From DATLYH01 sp035575035 (GTDB lineage Bacteria > Planctomycetota > Planctomycetia > Gemmatales > Gemmataceae): 9,282 nt of DNA. Below are positions 1 to 5,459 of the stretch, piece by piece. The stretch covers positions 1 to 9,282 of the forward strand of contig DATLYH010000011.1 of NCBI GenBank assembly GCA_035575035.1. Reading direction: 5' to 3'. The position numbers were made by a program, and so were the translations under genes. The number at the start of each line of letters is the position of its first letter. The stretch's first letter is position 1. The notes below the pieces were generated by a model. That model was not told the origin of the DNA and ran no database searches. It worked only from the letters and a program-made list of their open reading frames with translations.

Positions 1-414
1 CGGCGGCGGTCCGTGGCGGCGGGCGCTGGTCCCTTCCGACCAGGGGGCTCCCATCCGCACCCAGCGGGCCAGGGTATCGATCTGTGCCTGGGCCAGTTTG
101 CCCTTGGGGGGCATTTTCAACTCGTCGTGCTGGTTGACGGCTTTGAGCAGCAGGCTGTCGTCGGGCTTATCGAGGGAGACGGCGGGGCCGCGTTCGCCCC
201 CTTTGAGCAGTCCTTCCCGGCTGGTGAGGTTCAGGCCGCTGCGGGTCTTCTCGCCGCCGTGGCAGCTAATGCAGTGGGCCTGGAGGATCGGTTGGATCTC
301 TGTCTCGAAGAAGCGGGTTCTCTCGGCCGAGGTGGTCGGCTCCGCGCCGGCGGCAAACAGGCCCCCGGCGACGAGGAGAAACAGGGGTCCGCTGATTACC
401 ACTTGTGGTCGCAT
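1..414 (-). CDS. PSCyt1-type planctomycete cytochrome c protein, N-terminal part (cut by window edge)
   Basis: This is an open frame of 138 codons from an ATG at 414, running off the left edge without a stop. Residues 1-22 look like a signal peptide (short basic start, hydrophobic core, AxA-like end near 22-24), so the protein is probably exported. A c-type heme motif CISCH lies at residues 48-52, followed by a Gly/Lys-rich stretch, SGLNL (59-63) and a KMPP motif (Met101) that could give the distal heme ligand. This pattern matches the PSCyt1 (planctomycete cytochrome C) domain. In known family members it is followed by DUF1549 and DUF1553 domains, which would lie outside the window. The start is supported by an AAGGA box at 422-426, 7 nt upstream. 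It is the third gene of the sigma-FecR operon, 72 nt after the FecR gene. The domain call is firm. The role, an electron-transfer or redox-linked surface hydrolase, is not established for the family. Confidence 0.88.
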   Translation of the reverse strand, partial: MRPQVVISGPLFLLVAGGLFAAGAEPTTSAERTRFFETEIQPILQAHCISCHGGEKTRSGLNLTSREGLLKGGERGPAVSLDKPDDSLLLKAVNQHDELKMPPKGKLAQAQIDTLARWVRMGAPWSEGTSARRHGPPP

Positions 415-437
415 GGCGGCGTCCTTGGGGGGTGTTC

Positions 438-477
438 TTTGCCGCTTGCGGCCTAGTGCTAAACTGCAAGCGGCAAA
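438..477 (-). repeat. Perfect 12-bp inverted repeat between the FecR and cytochrome genes
   Basis: The arms TTTGCCGCTTGC (438-449) and GCAAGCGGCAAA (466-477) are exact reverse complements around a 16-nt loop. The left arm can also fold on itself as GCCGC-TT-GCGGC (441-452), so two structures compete. The hairpin fills most of the 72-nt gap and ends 11 nt upstream of the AAGGA box of the cytochrome gene. There is no T-tract after it on either strand, so it does not look like a classic intrinsic terminator. It could be an mRNA-stabilising or translation-tuning hairpin, or one copy of a dispersed palindromic (REP-like) repeat. Confidence 0.75.
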
Positions 478-486
478 CCCGGTGGG

Positions 487-2058
487 TCACGGCCCGGCTG
501 CCGGCGCAACGGTCCAGACCGTGACCGCGAATTCCTTGATGAACAGCGTCTTGCGGACCGGGCTTTGGGTATTGGCGCCGAACAGGCCGACAAACAGGTC
601 TTGCTCGTCGTCCAGGAAGTCGGGGTGGCGGATGGTCAGCGTGCTGGCACTGCCGTCCTTCAGGTTCTCGACGGTCAGGGCGTATCGGCCGTCGGTGCGC
701 TTCAGGGTGAGCCGAAGGTCCATGCCGGTCGAGAGCAGGCCGACCTTGCAAATGTCGGTGTCGCAGCCGTCGGGGTTGTTGACCAGGAACTGGACGTACT
801 GCCCCGGCTCGTCGCGGCGGGAGCTAAGCAGGCCGCCGCGGATGTTGCGGTCGCTCGCCACTCCGGCGTACAGGCCGAACTGGCCGACGAATTCCAGTGC
901 CGGGATGTTGGGGATGACGGCCGTGACGGCGAAATCCTCCTTGCCGGTGAACCCCAGGTCGGACAGCCGTATCCCCAGGTACTCTCCGTGATACAGGCGG
1001 TACTGGGTGTTGAGGTCGCTGTTGGTGGTGGTCAGTTCCAGCTGCTGCTGCTCGGTATTGAGCCGCAAGTTGGGGTCGGGCGTGGGCAGGCGCCGGCCGG
1101 TGCCAGGCAGCCGATGGGTCAGGCCCGTCCCCTGGCCGGTTGCGTCGAGGATGCCTCCCTCGGCCGGCCGGTCGAATGTCAACCGCAAGGTGCGCGGCTG
1201 GATCACCGGCGGCGGGACGATCGCCCGCACGAACTGGCTGGCGCCGGCCGACGGCTCAACCGGCTGGACCTTGCCGGCGGCGATCCGGGCGGCCTGGTTC
1301 TGGGTCAGGTTCACCGACGCGGCACTGCCGTTAGCGGTGGCGTGGGCCTCCACCTTGCCCTCGAAGACGTACACCTCGGTCGCCCCGCTGGCCGAGACCG
1401 AGACGCCGAACTCGGTGCCCAGGTCGATGACCTTCCCCTGGGGACACACGATCTCGAATCCCGTGGCCGGGTTGGGAACCCGAGCGGTCAGCTTCCCGTA
1501 CCTCAGCCGGGCGCCCTTGGCGGAAAGCAACTCCAGGCTGGCGGGCCCTTCCAGTACCACCCGCGCCCCGCACTGGAAGCGGACCTCGGCCAGCCCGCGC
1601 TCCAGCTTCAGGACCTTGCCCGCCCGCATATCGCCGATGGGCTCCCCTTCCGACCACTGGCAATTCTGGGCGTTGACCAGCCAGGCGATGGCCGGCTCAT
1701 GTCCGAGGATCTCCGGATTTGGTCGGCCCTTCACCAGCCACCAGCCAGCGCCGAGGACGAACAGCAGGCCGGCGGCGGCGGCGAACATCTTGAGTGTGGT
1801 GCCCCAACGGAGGAGGGGGATGGCCGCCCGGTCTTGCTGAGCGATCCGGTCCAGGGCCCGCGCGCCGGCCTGCCGGGCGTGTGCCTCTAAGTGCAGGTCG
1901 GTGTGCATTCGGGCGTAGCGGACAAAATAGCGCCGCGCCTCGGCATCGGCGCGGAGGCGCTCCTCCAGCCGGCGTACCCCGGCCTCGTCGAGAAGGCCGC
2001 TCAGGTAATCGTCGATCAGGTCGCGCAACGGTTCAGGTACGGGGGTGGGCTCGTTCAT
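487..2058 (-). CDS. FecR-like anti-sigma membrane protein with C-terminal ConA/LamG-like domain
   Basis: The product is 523 aa. Residues 1-75 are a charged cytoplasmic helical segment of the kind that binds ECF sigma factors, with LIDDYLSGLLDE near 14-25. One membrane helix follows at about 91-109. A FecR domain spans about 145-265, with the typical VIDLGTEFGVSV (210-221) and EVYVFEGKVEA (228-238). From about 288 to 515 there is a beta-rich region starting LRLTFDRP that resembles a concanavalin-like/LamG domain and would sit outside the cytoplasm. The start at 2058 was chosen over an in-frame upstream ATG because it gives an ATGA overlap with the sigma gene stop, has a GGAGT box 7 nt upstream (2066-2070), and leaves out a 66-residue Arg/Pro-rich extension that is only the sigma gene read in another frame. 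The inferred role is transmembrane control of the adjacent sigma factor. The lectin-like domain may sense or bind polysaccharide, but no ligand is visible. Confidence 0.88.
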   Translation of the reverse strand: MNEPTPVPEPLRDLIDDYLSGLLDEAGVRRLEERLRADAEARRYFVRYARMHTDLHLEAHARQAGARALDRIAQQDRAAIPLLRWGTTLKMFAAAAGLLFVLGAGWWLVKGRPNPEILGHEPAIAWLVNAQNCQWSEGEPIGDMRAGKVLKLERGLAEVRFQCGARVVLEGPASLELLSAKGARLRYGKLTARVPNPATGFEIVCPQGKVIDLGTEFGVSVSASGATEVYVFEGKVEAHATANGSAASVNLTQNQAARIAAGKVQPVEPSAGASQFVRAIVPPPVIQPRTLRLTFDRPAEGGILDATGQGTGLTHRLPGTGRRLPTPDPNLRLNTEQQQLELTTTNSDLNTQYRLYHGEYLGIRLSDLGFTGKEDFAVTAVIPNIPALEFVGQFGLYAGVASDRNIRGGLLSSRRDEPGQYVQFLVNNPDGCDTDICKVGLLSTGMDLRLTLKRTDGRYALTVENLKDGSASTLTIRHPDFLDDEQDLFVGLFGANTQSPVRKTLFIKEFAVTVWTVAPAAGP

Positions 2059-2606
2059 CGGATCCACTCCGGCCTCGACTCCTGGGCCAGCGTTCGGGCG
2101 ATACATTCGAACAGGGCGCGGCGGATTCGCCGCAGGGAGTTGTAGACGCTTTGGGGCGAACGGCCGCGGCGATCGGCCGCCCGATGGACGCCCGCCGGGT
2201 CGCCGTAGCATTCGGTGAGCAGCTCGCGGTCTCGCTGTCGCAGCTTCTCGACGCACCGGGCCAGGGCGTCGCGGCGATCCTCCAGCTCGGCATCGGTCAT
2301 TTCATCCTGCGCCTCGATCAGCAGCAGGTTGAGGTCATCGCTGAAGTACAGCCGTTGCCGGCCCCGGCTGCGGAGGAAATTGGCTACCTCCAGCCGGGCA
2401 ATCCCGCAAGCCCAGGCGAAGAAACTCCGCCGCCGGTCGAACTCGCCGAACTTCTTCCACAGGATCAGGGTGGTCTGCTGGAACAGGTCGTCGGCATCGT
2501 TGAGGTCGCGGACCAGGGAATGGATGTAGCCATACAGCCGTGCCTGGTGCTGGCGCAGGTACTCGGCAAACTCGGCCTTGCGCGACTGCTCTTGCTCCTT
2601 CGCCAT
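2055..2606 (-). CDS. ECF-type RNA polymerase sigma factor, Rhodopirellula/Verrucomicrobium family
   Basis: The product is 183 aa and cytoplasmic. Sigma region 2 lies at about 15-82, with the conserved core-binding and -10 recognition helices (NDADDLFQQTTLILWKKF from 36) and FFAWACGIARLEVANFLRS at 62-80. Region 4 lies at about 118-170, with RDRELLTECYGDP followed by a helix-turn-helix ending SPQSVYNSLRRIRRALFECI (150-169). This matches the Sig-70_gvs1 type of planctomycetes and verrucomicrobia. It should direct RNA polymerase to a small set of promoters, possibly including its own operon. A longer reading from an ATG at 2648 exists, but the start at 2606 is preferred: GAGGGG at 2613-2618 sits 6 nt upstream, and the extra 14 residues lack family character. 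Its stop overlaps the start of the FecR-like gene (ATGA), which suggests translational coupling with its presumed regulator. Confidence 0.92.
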   Translation of the reverse strand: MAKEQEQSRKAEFAEYLRQHQARLYGYIHSLVRDLNDADDLFQQTTLILWKKFGEFDRRRSFFAWACGIARLEVANFLRSRGRQRLYFSDDLNLLLIEAQDEMTDAELEDRRDALARCVEKLRQRDRELLTECYGDPAGVHRAADRRGRSPQSVYNSLRRIRRALFECIARTLAQESRPEWIR

Positions 2607-2612
2607 CCCCGG

Positions 2613-2618
2613 CCCCTC
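2613..2618 (-). promoter_or_regulatory. Ribosome binding site fixing the sigma factor start
   Basis: GAGGGG on the minus strand lies 6 nt before the ATG at 2606. It supports that start over the in-frame ATG at 2648. Confidence 0.55.
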
Positions 2619-2744
2619 GGGAAAGCATGTGCCGGCCTCTCTCCCCAAACCGCCTGTCCTTCTTCTACTTCCAATCGTCCGATCCGGCCCCGTTGTAACG
2701 GAAAAACCACTCCCCGACGACCGGCAGCCGCTTTGGCGGGGCCA

Positions 2745-2777
2745 CTTGCTAACTTGTTACCTTGTAACTTGTTACCT
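2745..2777. repeat. Short tandem repeat of CTTG-starting 7-8-mers with overlapping dyads
   Basis: Four consecutive units are CTTGCTAA (2745-2752), CTTGTTAC (2753-2760), CTTGTAA (2761-2767) and CTTGTTAC (2768-2775). As a result the 13-mer TAACTTGTTACCT occurs exactly twice (2750-2762 and 2765-2777) with a 15-bp period. The units also form dyads: GTTAC-CTT-GTAAC (2756-2768) and GTAAC-TT-GTTAC (2764-2775). The tract is AT-richer than its surroundings and lies in a divergent promoter region. It could be a multi-site operator or a simple short tandem repeat. Confidence 0.7.
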
Positions 2778-2915
2778 GATAGACTCTCCGGGCCATTTTC
2801 CTGGTTACAAACTGCCCTTGGCGAACGATGTCGAGCGAAGGTGCGGATGATCTTTCCTATCCAGGAACTGAATCGCTACCATCTGGTCTGCCGCTTCTCC
2901 AGCCGACCGTCACGC

Positions 2916-2921
2916 GGAGGG
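2916..2921 (+). promoter_or_regulatory. Ribosome binding site of the S9 peptidase gene
   Basis: GGAGGG, 7 nt before the ATG at 2929, is a strong Shine-Dalgarno match. It supports this start, which also places a clean signal peptide at the N-terminus. Confidence 0.7.
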
Positions 2922-2928
2922 TACAACA

Positions 2929-5400
2929 ATGCGAGCTGCTCCCGTCAAACGACTGGCCGCGTTCCTTGCCCTGGTGGCGGCCTCAGCCCTGTTGGTCCGG
3001 GCTGCCCCGATCAAATCATCCGTCTCGCCGACGGCCGAACCGGCCCGCGCCGCTCCTCCGGCAATGGAAAAATACGTCCCTTCACCCGAGGTCTTGCAGC
3101 GCCGGCGGCCGCCGGACCAAACGGGACGGGTGTACAAGACGCGGATCACGCCGCACTGGTTCGCCAACAACACCCGCTTCTGGTATCGCAATGACCTGCG
3201 CGGCGGCACCCGGGAGTTCATCCTGGTCGAAATCGAAGCCGAGCGCGCGATCCGCAAGCCGGCGTTCGACCACGCCAAGCTGGCCGCCGCCCTGTCCAAG
3301 GCAACAGGTGCCGAGTACCGGGCCGACCGCCTCCCCTTCGACGAGATTGCTTTCCTTGACGACGGCAAGGCTGTCTCCTTCCGCGTCGCGGGCACGACCT
3401 GGAAGTGCGACCTGAGCAGCTACGAGTGCTCCCGGGAAGTGTCCGACTCGGCGTCCTCCCTGCTTGACGACGCGGCCCGCGTGGCGGCTCAGGCCCAAGC
3501 CCAGGCAGAGGACCAGCAGCGGCGGCAGCAGGAGGAGTTGGCCCGCATGGAATCGCTTCTGCCGGATGGGCCGAGTCCGAGCGAAGAACAGACCGAGGAA
3601 CAGACCGCCCTTCAGCCGCGGCCCGACCGTGGCGAAAGACGCTCGCCGGACGGCAAGTGGACCGCCTTCGTCAAGGAGCACAATGTCTATGTCCGCTCCA
3701 GCGACGGTCAGGAAGTGCAGCTGAGCAAGGACGGCGTCGAAGGGAACGCTTATGGAATGTTGGAATGGGCCCCCGACTCCCGCACTCTGGTTGCCTTCCG
3801 GATCGAGCCGGGCGAACGCAAGGAGGTTTATCTGATCCAGTCTTCCCCGCCGGGCGGCGGCCGAGCCCGGCTCCTGACGCGCCCCTATGCTTTGCCGGGC
3901 GACAAGTTCACCGCCTACGAGTTGAACCTCTTTGACCCGGCCGGCCCGAAGCAGCTCAAGCCCGCGGTCGAGCGGATCGACTTCGGCCGGCCCACTCTGC
4001 GCTGGAACCGGGACGGCCGCACTTTCACCTATGAGAAGCGGGACCGTGGCCACCAGCGCTTCCGGCTCATCGAGGTCGATAGCCACACCGGCAGCGCCCG
4101 CAACCTGATCGACGAAAAGACCGAAACCTTCATCTGGTCGGCGCACACCGAGCAGGTCAACATCCGCGCCGTCACCTGGCTGCAAAAGACCGACGAGATC
4201 ATTTATGCTACCGAGCGCGACGGCTGGCGGCACCTCTACCTCCTCGATGCCCGCGACGGCCGAGTCAAGAATTTGATCACGCCGGGCGACTACGTGGTGC
4301 GCGGCATTGACCAGATCGATGAGGACAACCGGCAGGTCTGGTTCCGCGCCAGCGGCAAGAACCCCGACCAGGACCCGTACCTGATCCACTATTACCGTGT
4401 CAACTTCGACGGCACCGGCCTGGTCGCCCTGACCGAGGGGAATGGCTATCACACCATCTCCTACTCGCCCGATCGCAAGTATCTCATCGACAGTTACGAC
4501 CGGGTTGATATGGCCCCGGTCCACGAATTGCGGCGCGTCGCTGACGGCAAGCTGCTGTGCGAGCTGGAGCGGGCGGACGACTCGGAGCTGCGGGCCAGCG
4601 GCTGGGAACCGCCAGAGGTGTTCGTCGCCAAGGGGCGCGACGGCAAGACCGACATCTGGGGAATCATCTGCCGGCCCCGCAACTTCGACCCGACCAAGAA
4701 GTACCCGGTCATCGAGAATATCTACGCCGGCCCTCAGGGCGCCTTTGTGCCCAAGCGGTTCAGCCCGACCCGTCTGTACTCGAACCTCACCGACCTGGGG
4801 TTTGTCGTGGCCAAAATCGACGGCATGGGGACGGCCCACCGCTCCAAGGCGTTCCACGACGTCTGCTGGAAGAACCTCAAGGATGCCGGCCTGCCGGATC
4901 GCATTCTCTGGCACCAGGCAGTCGCCAAGAAATACCCCTGGTACGACATTAGCCGGGTCGGCATCTACGGCGGCTCGGCCGGCGGGCAGAATTCGACCGG
5001 GGCATTGCTGTTCCACCCGGAGTTCTACAAGGTCGCTGTCTCGGGCTGCGGCTGCCACGACAACCGCATGGACAAGGCGTCGTGGAACGAGCAGTGGATG
5101 GGCTACCCGGTCGGTCCGCAGTACGCCGCCTCGTCGAATGTGGACAATGCCCATCGGCTGCGCGGCAAGCTACTGTTGATCGTCGGCGAGCTGGACACCA
5201 ACGTGCCGCCGGAGTCCACCCTGCGCGTGGTCGATGCCCTGATCCGGGCAGGCAAGGATTTTGACCTGCTCGTGGTCCCTAACGCCGGTCACGGCATGGG
5301 CGGGGCCTACGGCATGAGGCGGATGCAGGACTTCTTCGTGCGCCACCTGCACGGTGTCGAACCGCCCGACCGCAACGCTCCCCGCGAGGGGGGTGAATGA
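2929..5400 (+). CDS. Exported S9 family (DPP4-like) serine peptidase
   Basis: The product is 823 aa, close to the usual size of bacterial DPP4-like enzymes with an N-terminal extension. Residues 1-26 form a signal peptide (basic start, Ala/Leu-rich core, end near RAAP), so it acts outside the cytoplasm. Residues about 180-235 are a Gln/Glu-rich, probably coiled and disordered insert. A DPPIV_N-type beta-propeller follows (about 235-560), with family features such as WAPDSRTLVAFR (280-291) and TERDGWRHLYLLD. The alpha/beta-hydrolase domain (about 565-815) has the nucleophile in GGSAGG (Ser683), Asp756 in GELDTNVPP and His788 in NAGHGMGG, so the triad is complete. The DWVYEEE-like double-Glu motif that anchors the substrate N-terminus in classic DPP4 is not visible; the matching place reads DGVEGNAYG (268-276). 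Strict dipeptidyl activity is therefore uncertain. The downstream GH31 gene follows within 60 nt, probably in one transcript. Confidence 0.93.
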   Translation: MRAAPVKRLAAFLALVAASALLVRAAPIKSSVSPTAEPARAAPPAMEKYVPSPEVLQRRRPPDQTGRVYKTRITPHWFANNTRFWYRNDLRGGTREFILVEIEAERAIRKPAFDHAKLAAALSKATGAEYRADRLPFDEIAFLDDGKAVSFRVAGTTWKCDLSSYECSREVSDSASSLLDDAARVAAQAQAQAEDQQRRQQEELARMESLLPDGPSPSEEQTEEQTALQPRPDRGERRSPDGKWTAFVKEHNVYVRSSDGQEVQLSKDGVEGNAYGMLEWAPDSRTLVAFRIEPGERKEVYLIQSSPPGGGRARLLTRPYALPGDKFTAYELNLFDPAGPKQLKPAVERIDFGRPTLRWNRDGRTFTYEKRDRGHQRFRLIEVDSHTGSARNLIDEKTETFIWSAHTEQVNIRAVTWLQKTDEIIYATERDGWRHLYLLDARDGRVKNLITPGDYVVRGIDQIDEDNRQVWFRASGKNPDQDPYLIHYYRVNFDGTGLVALTEGNGYHTISYSPDRKYLIDSYDRVDMAPVHELRRVADGKLLCELERADDSELRASGWEPPEVFVAKGRDGKTDIWGIICRPRNFDPTKKYPVIENIYAGPQGAFVPKRFSPTRLYSNLTDLGFVVAKIDGMGTAHRSKAFHDVCWKNLKDAGLPDRILWHQAVAKKYPWYDISRVGIYGGSAGGQNSTGALLFHPEFYKVAVSGCGCHDNRMDKASWNEQWMGYPVGPQYAASSNVDNAHRLRGKLLLIVGELDTNVPPESTLRVVDALIRAGKDFDLLVVPNAGHGMGGAYGMRRMQDFFVRHLHGVEPPDRNAPREGGE

Positions 5401-5441
5401 GGTTGTTTGAGAAGACCGGTTCAAGCACCCGATCCCCCAGC

Positions 5442-5450
5442 GGAGAGAGG
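5442..5450 (+). promoter_or_regulatory. Ribosome binding site favouring the inner GH31 start
   Basis: GGAGAGAGG lies 9 nt before the ATG at 5460. Starting there gives a proper signal peptide. The alternative ATG at 5397 overlaps the peptidase stop (ATGA) and also has a purine-rich G run upstream, but it would place 21 hydrophilic residues before the hydrophobic segment. Confidence 0.55.
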
Positions 5451-5459
5451 TTTCCTGTG

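Larger units (their letters stand above)
2607..2928. other. Divergent intergenic region between the sigma operon and the peptidase gene
   Basis: This 322-nt stretch separates the minus-strand sigma factor operon from the plus-strand S9 peptidase, so it should hold promoters for both. No convincing -35/-10 pair was found on either strand, and an unusual (ECF-type) promoter is possible. The notable content is the CTTG-unit repeat at 2745-2777 and the peptidase ribosome binding site at 2916-2921. Short frames here, such as one from 2828, are not convincing genes. Confidence 0.6.

Noticed and set aside
565..1890. Long plus-strand open frame of 441 codons opposite the FecR-like gene
   Set aside because: It lies wholly antisense to a gene with clear domains; its product is low-complexity Gly/Gln/Val-rich with no motif, as expected from GC-rich codon bias on the other strand.
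2059..2256. N-terminal extension of the FecR-like protein from an ATG at 2256
   Set aside because: The extra 66 residues are Arg/Pro-rich and are the sigma factor gene read in another frame; the start at 2058 has a ribosome binding site and an ATGA overlap.
1794..3194. 466-codon plus-strand open frame across the sigma gene and intergenic region
   Set aside because: It runs antisense to the sigma factor and out of frame with the S9 peptidase start; composition is Arg/Pro/Gly-rich without domain features.
3082..5154. 690-codon minus-strand open frame opposite the S9 peptidase
   Set aside because: The antisense frame mirrors the codon pattern of the real gene; there is no ribosome binding site, signal peptide or domain, while the plus strand has a full catalytic triad.
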